Origin: Planctomycetia bacterium
Lineage (GTDB): Bacteria > Planctomycetota > PLA2 > JAEUHO01
Direction of reading: 5' to 3'
Length of the DNA: 36,642 bases
Assembly (NCBI GenBank): GCA_016795345.1
Contig: JAEUHO010000515.1
Location: 1-36,642 of the forward strand
Of the stretch, positions 30,139 through 36,443 are shown piece after piece. The stretch's first letter is position 1. Each line of letters opens with the position of its first letter. The translations under genes were made by a program, and so were the position numbers. The notes beneath the pieces were generated by a model. The model saw only the letters and a program-made list of their open reading frames with translations. It was not told where the DNA came from and made no database searches.

Positions 30139-30524
30139 CCCTCCCCGCTGTGGGCTGGGCGCTCGTCGGCGCCCTGCTCGCCGGCTGCGCGTCACGCGAC
30201 GCGGGCCCCGCCTACGGGCCGCCCCCGAACCTGGCGCCCGCGGCGTCCTCCGACCTCGGGCAGATCGAGGCGGCGGTGCGCCGGTACGCGGCGGAGCACG
30301 GCGGCCGGCTCCCGACGACCCTCGACGACCTCGTGAACGAGACCGGCCCCGACGGTTCGCCGTACCTCCGGCGCGTCGCGCGCGACCCGTGGGGCGGCCG
30401 GTACGACTACGCCATCGAGAGCTCCCGCGCCGGCACCTTCGACCTCCGCTCCTACGGCCCCGACCGCCTGCCCGCGACCGGCGACGACGTCGTCGCGCGC
30501 GGCGCCGTGGCCCGTCCCGACTGA
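30123..30524 (+). CDS. Lipoprotein with GspG-like (pseudopilin C-terminal) domain
   Basis: A 133-residue protein. GTG 30123 gives a proper lipoprotein signal (MDRL, hydrophobic stretch, LLAGC); GTG 30150 is possible but would leave no charged residue before the hydrophobic stretch. The mature part, [20 protein letters not shown] followed by [26 protein letters not shown] and [17 protein letters not shown], matches the C-terminal half of type II secretion major pseudopilins (DPWG...Y.Y, then SxGxDG...DDI). The pseudopilin prepilin helix is replaced by a lipid anchor, so it is not expected to assemble as a pilus. A calcium-binding loop like that of GspG is plausible around G-D-D-V. Confidence 0.72.
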   Translation: MDRLVALPAVGWALVGALLAGCASRDAGPAYGPPPNLAPAASSDLGQIEAAVRRYAAEHGGRLPTTLDDLVNETGPDGSPYLRRVARDPWGGRYDYAIESSRAGTFDLRSYGPDRLPATGDDVVARGAVARPD

Positions 30525-30568
30525 CGCCCCCGACCCCCGTAACGGCCCCGACCGAACAGGACTCCCCC

Positions 30569-31039
30569 ATGACCCTCCGTCGCCTCGCTCCGATGTTCGC
30601 CCTCGTCCTCGCCGGCTGCTCGGGCGGGATGGCGCTCCCGCCCCCGCCGGTGGTGCCGACGCCCGCCGCGAACCGCGCCCCGACGACCGAGGTGAACCAC
30701 CCGCTGTCGGCGCGCCAGCGCATCGACGACCACGCGGCGCGGCTCGCCGACGGCGTCGCCCGCTACCGCGAGGTGAGCGGCTCCGCGATGCCGCAGTCCA
30801 TGCGCGACCTCGCGATCACCATGGGCGCCGACGGCCGGCCCTGCTTCACCGAGATCCTGAAGGACCACTGGTTCCAGCCCTACGCGTACTCCGTCGTGGA
30901 CGAGCGCTCGGGCCGCTTCCAGCTGACGTCGGCCGGCGCCAACGGCCAGTTCGGCGACGGCGACGACCTCACGGCGGTCCGCGGGCCCGGCGACGCGCGC
31001 GTCGAGACGTACGGCTTCACCGCCCGCGCGGGCGAGTAG
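30569..31039 (+). CDS. Second lipoprotein with GspG-like C-terminus
   Basis: A 156-residue lipoprotein with signal [18 protein letters not shown] Pro-rich spacer is followed by [20 protein letters not shown] and [20 protein letters not shown], then [20 protein letters not shown] and [17 protein letters not shown]. The last segment is the GspG-type SxGxDG..GxxDDI loop, more diverged than in the upstream neighbour, which suggests the two genes are an old duplication. AGGA at 30558-30561 lies 7 bases before the ATG. It stands 44 bases after the previous gene and 17 bases before the GHMP kinase gene, on the same strand. Confidence 0.72.
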   Translation: MTLRRLAPMFALVLAGCSGGMALPPPPVVPTPAANRAPTTEVNHPLSARQRIDDHAARLADGVARYREVSGSAMPQSMRDLAITMGADGRPCFTEILKDHWFQPYAYSVVDERSGRFQLTSAGANGQFGDGDDLTAVRGPGDARVETYGFTARAGE

Positions 31040-31056
31040 CGCGGGCGGCGCGGGGC

Positions 31057-32163
31057 GTGCCCTCGCCGCGCGTCCGCACGGAGTTCGCGTACGAGGGCCG
31101 CTACGGCGGCCCGCCGAAGGGCTTCGTGTCGGCCCGCGGCCGGCTGCTGCTGCTCGGCGAGCACGTCGAGGTCGGCGGCGGCCCGGTGCTCGCTCTGCCG
31201 CTGCGCCTCGGCGTCACGTGCGCGTGGGGCCCGCGCCCCGACCGCTCGGTGCGCATCGTCGCCCTCGACGCGAAGGCGGGCGACCGGTTCGTCCACGGCG
31301 CGTACGCGAAGTCGGGCCGCCGGTGGGCCGACCTCGTGCGCGGGGTCTGCGCGGCCCTCGAGGCCGAGGGCGTGCGGCTCCCGGGGATCGACCTCGTCGT
31401 CGCGGGCGACCTCCCCGCGCGCCGAGGCCTCGGCTCGTCCGCCGCGTTCCTCGCCGCGATCGTGCGCGCGTTCGACGCCGCGCGCGGCGACGACCCGACG
31501 CCGCCCTCGACCGTCGCCGACGTCGTCACCGAGGCGGAGCGCACGTGGGGCGGCGCCGACGCGACGCCCCTCGACGGCTACGTCGCGGCGGTCGGCGAGC
31601 CCGGGACACCCGTCCTCGTCGATGCCGCGCGCCGCACCCACGAGGCGTTGCCCTGGCCCGCGGGCCTCGAGGCCGCCCCCATCGACACCGGCGTCCACCC
31701 GGCGCGCGCCGACACGCCCTGGGCCGAGCGGAAGGCGGAGCTCGACGAGGGCCTGAAGCGCCTCGCGCACGCGCGCGAGGCCGCCCGCTCCGCCGGCACG
31801 GCGGCGGACGACGCGCGCCTCCTCGACCGCCTCCCCGAGCCGTTCGTGCGCCGCGCGCGCCACCACGTCACCGAGGTCCGCCGCGTGCTCGAGGGCGCGC
31901 AGGCGCTGCGCCGCGGCGACGCCGCGGCCCTCGGCCGCCTCGTCGACGAGGGCCACCGCAGCCTCGCGCGCGACTTCCAGTCCTCCACGCCCGCGATCGA
32001 GGCCCTCGTCGCGACGCGCCGCGCGCTCCCGGGCGTCCTCGGCGTGCGTCTCCACGGCCTCGGCTGGGGCGGATGCCTCCTCGAGGTACGCGAGGCCCGT
32101 CCGCCCTCACCCGACGACGACGCCTCCGCCCCCTCCGACGACGACGCGCCCGCGACCGCGTGA
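31057..32163 (+). CDS. GHMP-family sugar kinase, galactokinase-like
   Basis: A 368-residue kinase with the three GHMP landmarks: SARGRLLLLGEHVEVGGGPV near residue 26, DLPARRGLGSSAAFLAAIVR at 119-138 as ATP loop, and LHGLGWGGCLLEV near the C-terminus. In galactokinase the first motif reads G-R-[VT]-N-L-I-G-E-H-T-D-Y-N-x-G; here T-D-Y-N is replaced by V-E-V-G, so the sugar pocket differs. The region ATPLDGYVAAVG corresponds to the galactokinase MDQ loop, with Asp kept. It could phosphorylate galactose, another sugar, or a sugar-like compound. The last 27 residues are Asp/Ser/Pro-rich and begin with a dispersed-element copy (REARP). GTG 31057 is the only start before the domain. The stop lies in a 14-base triple repeat. 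Confidence 0.78.
   Translation: MPSPRVRTEFAYEGRYGGPPKGFVSARGRLLLLGEHVEVGGGPVLALPLRLGVTCAWGPRPDRSVRIVALDAKAGDRFVHGAYAKSGRRWADLVRGVCAALEAEGVRLPGIDLVVAGDLPARRGLGSSAAFLAAIVRAFDAARGDDPTPPSTVADVVTEAERTWGGADATPLDGYVAAVGEPGTPVLVDAARRTHEALPWPAGLEAAPIDTGVHPARADTPWAERKAELDEGLKRLAHAREAARSAGTAADDARLLDRLPEPFVRRARHHVTEVRRVLEGAQALRRGDAAALGRLVDEGHRSLARDFQSSTPAIEALVATRRALPGVLGVRLHGLGWGGCLLEVREARPPSPDDDASAPSDDDAPATA
32086..32105 (+). repeat. Dispersed GCGAGGCCCG element at the C-terminus of the GHMP kinase
   Basis: Core at 32090-32099, encoding VREARP where the conserved domain ends and the disordered acidic tail begins. Confidence 0.55.
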
Positions 32164-32192
32164 TCGCGACCGCGTGACCGCGACGGCGTGAC
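32151..32192 (+). repeat. Three tandem 14-base repeats with TGA in every frame
   Basis: CGCGACCGCGTGAT, CGCGACCGCGTGAC and CGCGACGGCGTGAC follow without gap. Each contains TGA (32161, 32175, 32189). Because 14 is not a multiple of three, the stops fall in all three plus-strand frames; the first ends the GHMP kinase. Confidence 0.85.
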
Positions 32193-32206
32193 GGCGGCGG
32201 GGCGCG

Positions 32207-33064
32207 CTACTTCGCCGCGGCCACGCGCACGAACCGCACGGGCGGCACGCCGAGGCATCCCTCGACCCCCTCGAGCCGGAGCCCTCCGTCGTCGTCGGGC
32301 ACGAGGCCGAGATCGGTCGGGATGTCCGCGTGATCGTCCCCGAAGCGCAACCCGCCCGCGTCGGCCTCCACGCGCCACGCGACCGGCGGACCGTCGAGCG
32401 CGACGCCGGCCCATCGCGCGGTCACCGGATCGCGCGTGAATCCCCAGTGACCGTCGAACGCCGTCCCCTCGAGCCTGACGACGACCGTCGTCGCCGTGAT
32501 CTCGATCGCGAGCCGCGCCTCGGACGCGTCCGAGCCCGGCGCCGCGCGCCACGCGCCCGCCCAGGGCGTCGCCACCGCGAGCAGGGGATCCGGCCGGTCG
32601 GGGAACCGACGCCGCAGGCGCGAGACGAGCGCTTGATCCCCCTCATCGGGCCCCGTGGCGCCCGCCGGGCGGACGTGCTCGAACCGGAGGCGCGTGCGCA
32701 CGGCGTCGAGCGCGTCGAGTTCGACGACCGTCGTCTCGTCGGCCGCGGGCCCCTCGACGACGAGCAGCCGCGGGGCCACGACCGCGAGCACCCGTTGCGT
32801 GGTCCAGCCGGCCGCGTCGGGCCGGGCCTCGCGGTCGCGGTGCCGCCGGATCGTCCCACCCGTCCGCAGGTCCACGATCGCCGCGCCGCCGTCGGTCGCG
32901 ACGATCCCCTCGACCGTCGTCATCGCGGCGAAGACGTCGGCACGGGGCGCGGAGATCACGACCGGCGGCGGCGGGGTGGGCGGGCGATCGGCGTGGGCGT
33001 CGTGGCGCTGCGCGAGCAGGAGCGCGGCGACGACCACGACGGCGAACCGACGAACGCGGCGCAT
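32207..33064 (-). CDS. Secreted protein of unknown function
   Basis: A 285-residue protein with a signal peptide (RRVRRF, hydrophobic 8-17, cleavage near AHADR). The mature part is mostly strands; one stretch (VFAAMTTVEGIVATDGGAAI, then VDLRTGGTIRRHRDREARPD) resembles single blades of a beta-propeller. The C-terminal half, RLAIEITATTVVVRLEGTAF and WRVEADAGGLRFGDDHADIP, resembles a lipocalin-like beta sheet. No family is recognised. GAGGAGG lies about 5 bases before the ATG at 33064. A dispersed-element copy is read inside the protein as DREARP at about residues 76-81, in a loop. It stands alone between the converging GHMP kinase and the tRNA-Leu gene. Confidence 0.65.
   Translation of the reverse strand: MRRVRRFAVVVVAALLLAQRHDAHADRPPTPPPPVVISAPRADVFAAMTTVEGIVATDGGAAIVDLRTGGTIRRHRDREARPDAAGWTTQRVLAVVAPRLLVVEGPAADETTVVELDALDAVRTRLRFEHVRPAGATGPDEGDQALVSRLRRRFPDRPDPLLAVATPWAGAWRAAPGSDASEARLAIEITATTVVVRLEGTAFDGHWGFTRDPVTARWAGVALDGPPVAWRVEADAGGLRFGDDHADIPTDLGLVPDDDGGLRLEGVEGCLGVPPVRFVRVAAAK
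32818..32840 (-). repeat. Dispersed GCGAGGCCCG element inside a secreted protein
   Basis: Core at 32823-32832 with GACC and GGCCCG flanks on the minus strand, read as REARP in a predicted surface loop. Confidence 0.55.
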
Positions 33065-33113
33065 CACGTCCTCCTCACCGGGAGACGGTCGGCGCGGCCG
33101 GCGGTTCGTCGCG

Positions 33114-33138
33114 GCGGGCCGGGCCTCGCGGTCCCCGG
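33114..33138 (-). repeat. Dispersed GCGAGGCCCG element, intergenic full-length copy
   Basis: Core at 33120-33129 with flanks GGGGACC and GGCCCGC, nearly identical to the copies at 16050 and 26542. It lies between tRNA-Leu and the secreted-protein gene. Confidence 0.65.
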
Positions 33139-33167
33139 AGCCGGACCGCGCCGGAGGATCCGGAGGA

Positions 33168-33254
33168 TGGTGCGAGCGGGGGGAGTCGAACCCCCAAGCC
33201 CTTGCGGGCACGGGCTCCTAAGACCCGCGTGTCTGCCAGTTCCACCACGCTCGC
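33168..33254 (-). tRNA. tRNA-Leu (anticodon UAG)
   Basis: On the minus strand an 87-base cloverleaf with encoded CCA. The acceptor GCGAGCG pairs with CGCTCGC plus discriminator A. The D-arm GGTGGAACTGGCAGACAC is typical of class II tRNA-Leu. The anticodon loop CTTAGGA carries UAG, the long variable arm is CCGTGCCCGCAAGGGC, and the T-arm is GGGGGTTCGACTCCCCC. It reads CUA and, by wobble, other CUN codons. No other tRNA is nearby. Confidence 0.96.
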
Positions 33255-33340
33255 GTGCGCGGAGTCCGAGCAGGATAGCCGCCCCCCATCGCGACGCCGC
33301 ATCGCCGCGCGGATCGGCCCCGCGGCGCGGCGCCCGCGCG

Positions 33341-33691
33341 TCAGCGGCCCAGCACGAGGTCGAGGGCGGCAAAGATCTCGGTCAGCGCCGTCGGGGTCAG
33401 CCGCCCGGCGCGGGCGCGCAGGAGGGACTTCGTCGTCGTGTGCACCTGATCGACGCGCGCGAGGGACTCGCGCGTCAGCCCGGACGCCCGCGCGTCGAGC
33501 CGGACCGTCCCCGGCTGCGTCGCGAACGCGAGATTCGACGTCAGGGGCACGACGACGATCGTCTCGAGGCGGCTGTCGTTGAACGGGTCGGACTGGAGGA
33601 CGACGACGGGCCGCCGAAAGCCGGGTTCGGAGGCCGCAGGCTCCGGCAGGTCCGCCCACCACACGTCCCCTTGGCGGATCAGTCCTCCCAC
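33341..33691 (-). CDS. MazF/PemK-type toxin endoribonuclease
   Basis: A 116-residue protein with the CcdB/MazF fold: IRQGDVWWADLPEP near the start, then GFRRPVVVLQSDPFNDSRLE, TIVVVPLTSNLAF, and ESLARVDQVHTTTKSLL. The R-P-V-V-V-L-Q-x-D and V-P-L-T-S-N motifs hold the usual RNA-cutting and dimer residues. Such toxins cut mRNA at short motifs when freed from their antitoxin. GTG 33691 has GGAGG 5 bases upstream and overlaps the antitoxin's end by 13 bases, so the pair is translated together, antitoxin first. It lies next to tRNA-Leu, a common insertion site for mobile DNA, though no attachment repeat or integrase was seen. Confidence 0.88.
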   Translation of the reverse strand: MGGLIRQGDVWWADLPEPAASEPGFRRPVVVLQSDPFNDSRLETIVVVPLTSNLAFATQPGTVRLDARASGLTRESLARVDQVHTTTKSLLRARAGRLTPTALTEIFAALDLVLGR

Positions 33692-33921
33692 GTGAGCCTC
33701 CGCAGGATCGCCGCCGCCGAGTCGAGGACGCCGGGCGCGACGTCCTGCGGCCGGTCGCCGATCGCCGCGTCGATCACGGCGCGGAGTGCCTCCGGTTCAT
33801 GGCGCGCCACGAACTCGCGGAGCGCCGCCGCGTAGAGCGCGCTGCGGCTCGAGCCGAGGCGCGCCGCGAGCGCTTCGCCGGCGGCGAACAGGTCGTTGGG
33901 GATGGAGACGGCGGTCTTCAT
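33679..33921 (-). CDS. Ribbon-helix-helix antitoxin of the MazF-type pair
   Basis: An 80-residue protein. MKTAVSIPNDLFAAGEALAA is the beta strand and first helix of an RHH DNA-binding domain, followed by RLGSSRSALYAAALREFVAR as the second helix. The acidic, disordered C-terminus (PGVLDSAAAILRRLTWED) should wrap around the toxin. RHH antitoxins dimerise, bind a palindrome in their own promoter and block it. The start is taken as ATG 33921, not the in-frame codon at 33966: the RHH strand begins there and a TATAAC box lies 7 bases upstream inside the palindrome CCCCTGG...CCAGGGG. This makes it a leaderless, autoregulated gene. Confidence 0.88.
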   Translation of the reverse strand: MKTAVSIPNDLFAAGEALAARLGSSRSALYAAALREFVARHEPEALRAVIDAAIGDRPQDVAPGVLDSAAAILRRLTWED

Positions 33922-33922
33922 A

Positions 33923-33942
33923 CCCCTGGTTATACCCAGGGG
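33923..33942. promoter_or_regulatory. Palindromic operator over the toxin-antitoxin -10 box
   Basis: CCCCTGG at 33923-33929 and CCAGGGG at 33936-33942 are exact inverted arms around TTATAC. On the minus strand the centre holds TATAAC (33934-33929), 7 bases before the antitoxin ATG. Bound antitoxin would cover the promoter and the start codon. Confidence 0.65.
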
Positions 33943-33995
33943 AGAGGCGGTGGGGCGAGGGCGCATGCCCGTACTCGCGCGAGTCGGCTCGCGAG

Positions 33996-34008
33996 ATACA
34001 GGATGTAT
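33996..34008. promoter_or_regulatory. AT-rich palindrome upstream of the dehydrogenase operon
   Basis: ATACA-GGA-TGTAT, exact 5-base arms, in an A/T-rich island that is unusual for this window. A possible -10 box TATTCT (34006-34011) overlaps its right arm. It lies between the toxin-antitoxin promoter and the E1alpha promoter and could bind a regulator of either. Confidence 0.4.
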
Positions 34009-34043
34009 TCTGCAAGGACAATCCGAAGGCCGTCCCGCCTTCG

Positions 34044-34073
34044 TTGGACCGGCTCTCCCTCCGCCCGTATCCT
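34044..34073 (+). promoter_or_regulatory. Candidate sigma-70-type promoter of the 2-oxoacid dehydrogenase operon
   Basis: TTGGAC at 34044-34049, an 18-base spacer, then TATCCT at 34068-34073, the best -35/-10 pair in the window. The implied leader to ATG 34152 is about 70 bases and contains CCCGAG...CTCGGG arms that could form a small stem. Confidence 0.55.
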
Positions 34074-34151
34074 CCGGCCGCCGTGGTGCGCGCGCCCGCC
34101 CGAGACGGCTCCTCGGGTCCGTGACGCCCCCGGTGCCGGAGACCGACCCCG

Positions 34152-35261
34152 ATGGCCGAGATGCTCCAGGTCCTCGATGCCGCGACGAAGGCCGCCAAGC
34201 TGCCGCTCGGGCTCACGCCCGACGACTGCAAGACGATGTACCGCGCGATGCTGGCGACCCGCCTGTTCGACCAGCGCGGCATGAACCTCCAGCGCCAGGG
34301 CCGCATCGGCTTCTGCGTGCCGTCCATGGGACAGGAGGCGAGCCAGATCGGGACCGCCTTCGCCGCCCCGAAGGACGACTGGATCTACCCGTCGTACCGC
34401 ACGCACTCCATCGCGATCCTGCGCGGCGTGCCGTTCCGCACGCTCATCGACCAGCTCTACGGCAACGCCACCGACATCGTGAAGGGCCGGCAGATGCCGA
34501 ACCACTTCTCGCTGCGGCAGTGGAACCTGGTCTCGATCTCGTCGCCCATCGGCACGCAGATCTCGCAGGCCGCGGGCACCGCGCGCGCGATCCAGATCCG
34601 CGGCGAGCAGAAGGCCGTCTGGACGTACTTCGGCGACGGCGGCACGTCCGAGGGCGAGTTCCACTGCGGCATGAACTTCGCCGGCGTGTGGAAGGCCCCC
34701 TGCATCTTCGTCTGCGAGAACAACCAGTGGGCCATCTCGGTCCCGGTGCGCCAGCAGACGGCGAGCGAGTCGTTCGCGGCGAAGGCGATCGCGTACGGCA
34801 TGCCCGGCGTCAAGGTGGACGGCAACGACGTCCTCGCCGTGTACCAGGCCGCCAAGGAGGCCCGCGAGCGCGCGATCGCCGGCGGCGGGCCCACGCTGAT
34901 CGAGACCTTCACCTTCCGCCAGGGCCCCCACTCGTCGTCCGACGACCCGAAGCGGTACCAGCCGCCCGAGATGCTCGAGACGTGGAAGAAGAAGGACCCC
35001 ATCGCGCGGTTCCAGGCCTTCCTCGAGAAGAAGAAGCTCTGGACCCCCGAGTGGGAGAAGGCGCTGACCGACGAGATCACGGCCGACCTCGCGAAGGCCG
35101 TGGACGCCGCCGAGCAGACGCCCGCGCCGGCCGTGGACACGATGTTCGACGACGTCTACGCGACGCTGCCGCCGCACCTCGTCGAGCAGCGCGAGGCCGT
35201 CCGCCAGCAGATCCGCACGAGCGGCGCCATCCAGGACACCGGCGGCAAGTTCCCGCTCTGA
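34152..35261 (+). CDS. 2-oxoacid dehydrogenase E1 component alpha subunit, branched-chain type
   Basis: A 369-residue thiamine diphosphate enzyme subunit that decarboxylates a 2-oxoacid with the beta subunit. The TDP motif begins at Gly161 (FGDGGTSEGEFHCGMNFAGV, then CENNQWAIS). Upstream are SMGQEASQIGTAFA and WIYPSYRTHSIAILRG. The phosphorylation-loop equivalent FRQGPHSSSDDPKRY is of the branched-chain (BkdA/BCKDHA) kind, S-S-D-D-P, rather than the pyruvate kind. It probably acts on branched-chain 2-oxoacids, though pyruvate cannot be excluded. First gene of an E1alpha-E1beta-E2 operon, with a promoter at 34044-34073. No obvious Shine-Dalgarno precedes the ATG; the sequence there is GACCCCG. 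Confidence 0.9.
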   Translation: MAEMLQVLDAATKAAKLPLGLTPDDCKTMYRAMLATRLFDQRGMNLQRQGRIGFCVPSMGQEASQIGTAFAAPKDDWIYPSYRTHSIAILRGVPFRTLIDQLYGNATDIVKGRQMPNHFSLRQWNLVSISSPIGTQISQAAGTARAIQIRGEQKAVWTYFGDGGTSEGEFHCGMNFAGVWKAPCIFVCENNQWAISVPVRQQTASESFAAKAIAYGMPGVKVDGNDVLAVYQAAKEARERAIAGGGPTLIETFTFRQGPHSSSDDPKRYQPPEMLETWKKKDPIARFQAFLEKKKLWTPEWEKALTDEITADLAKAVDAAEQTPAPAVDTMFDDVYATLPPHLVEQREAVRQQIRTSGAIQDTGGKFPL

Positions 35262-35297
35262 CCCGAGGCCCGCCGCGCGATGCGCCCCGCCGGGGCG
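35261..35297 (+). repeat. Dispersed element variant followed by a small hairpin
   Basis: The variant core CCGAGGCCCG at 35263-35272 starts directly after the E1alpha stop. It is followed by CGCCCC-GCC-GGGGCG at 35283-35297. The 127-base gap to E1beta has no gene; the hairpin may tune mRNA levels between the subunits. Confidence 0.4.
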
Positions 35298-35388
35298 GCG
35301 CGCGCGGCCTCCCTCCCCCGCAGCCCCCACCTTCCCAAGCCCCGACGGCCCCCGACGGGCCCGACCCGGACCGCGCAGGAGACCTCCG

Positions 35389-36366
35389 ATGCCCGAGATG
35401 ACGTTGCTGGCGGCGATCAACGACGCGTTGAACATCGCCATGGCCAAGGACGAGCGCGTGGTGATGCTCGGCGAGGACATCGGCAAGAAGGGCGGCGTGT
35501 TCGGCGCCACCGCCGGCCTCCACGAGAAGTACGGCGACCTGCGCGTGATGGACACGCCGCTGTCGGAGAACGGCATCCTCGGCACCGCGGTCGGCATGGG
35601 CCTCTACGGCCTGCGGCCGGTGCCCGAGATCCAGTTCCTCGACTTCATCTACCCCGGCTTCGACCAGATCGTCTCGGAGATGGCGAAGTTCCGCTACCGC
35701 TCCGGCGGCGAGTACCCCTGCCCGTGCGTCGTGCGCTCGCCCTCGGGCGGCGGCATCAAGGGCGGCCACTACCACTCGCAGTCGGCGGAGAGCTACTTCA
35801 TCCACACGCCGGGCCTGCGCGTGGTGATGCCGTCCACGCCGCGCGACGCGAAGGGCATGCTGCTCGCGTCGATCTTCCAGGACGACCCGGTGATCTTCCT
35901 CGAGCCGAAGGCGCTGTACCGCCACGCGAAGGAGGAGGTCGAGTCGGGCTACTTCGAGGTCGAGCTCGGCAAGGCCCGCCTCGTCAAGGCCGGCGACGCG
36001 GTCACGCTCGTCAGCTGGGGCTCGATGGTCGTGACCTGCGAGCAGGCCGTCGCGAAGGCCGCCGAGAAGGGCGTCTCGGTCGAGCTGATCGACCTGCGCA
36101 GCCTCCTCCCGTGGGACACCGACGCGGTGATGGCGTCGGTCAAGAAGACCGGCCGCCTCGTGATCGCGCAGGAGGCCCCGCGCACGCTCGGCTTCGCCAG
36201 CGAGATCGCGGCCACGGCCGCCGAGAAGGCCATCGACTCGCTGCGCGCGCCGATCGCCCGCGTCTCGGGCTTCGACACGCCGTTCCCGTACACGCTCGAG
36301 CACGTCTACAAGCCCGACGCGCAGCGCATCCTGAACGCGATCGACTACGTCGCGCGCTACGACTGA
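35389..36366 (+). CDS. 2-oxoacid dehydrogenase E1 component beta subunit, branched-chain type
   Basis: A 325-residue subunit. TLLAAINDALNIAMAKDERV and VVMLGEDIGKKGGVFGATAG open the pyrimidine-binding domain; DTPLSENGILGTAVGMGLYG and RPVPEIQFLDFIYPGFDQIV follow. GGHYHSQSAESYFIHTPGLR then VVMPSTPRDAKG, and FLEPKALYR, match branched-chain E1beta proteins closely. The transketolase C-terminal domain begins near residue 200 (AVTLVSWGSMVVTCEQAV) and ends in the HVYKPDAQRILNAI tail. CGCAGGAGACCTCCG upstream supplies an AGGAG ribosome site for the ATG. Together with E1alpha it forms the alpha2beta2 E1. Confidence 0.93.
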   Translation: MPEMTLLAAINDALNIAMAKDERVVMLGEDIGKKGGVFGATAGLHEKYGDLRVMDTPLSENGILGTAVGMGLYGLRPVPEIQFLDFIYPGFDQIVSEMAKFRYRSGGEYPCPCVVRSPSGGGIKGGHYHSQSAESYFIHTPGLRVVMPSTPRDAKGMLLASIFQDDPVIFLEPKALYRHAKEEVESGYFEVELGKARLVKAGDAVTLVSWGSMVVTCEQAVAKAAEKGVSVELIDLRSLLPWDTDAVMASVKKTGRLVIAQEAPRTLGFASEIAATAAEKAIDSLRAPIARVSGFDTPFPYTLEHVYKPDAQRILNAIDYVARYD

Positions 36367-36443
36367 CGCGCCCCCCACCGAGCCCCCCCACCGTCCCCCC
36401 CGCTCCGGCCCCTCGACCAGCAACGCACCGCGGAGACGTCCCC

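Noticed and set aside
33100-33960. Genomic island inserted at tRNA-Leu
   Set aside because: A toxin-antitoxin pair next to a tRNA suggested it, but there is no integrase and no direct repeat of the tRNA 3' end, and base composition is like the neighbours.
33958-33966. In-frame start at 33966 for the antitoxin
   Set aside because: It would put the -10 box and operator inside the coding region; the RHH strand begins at ATG 33921.
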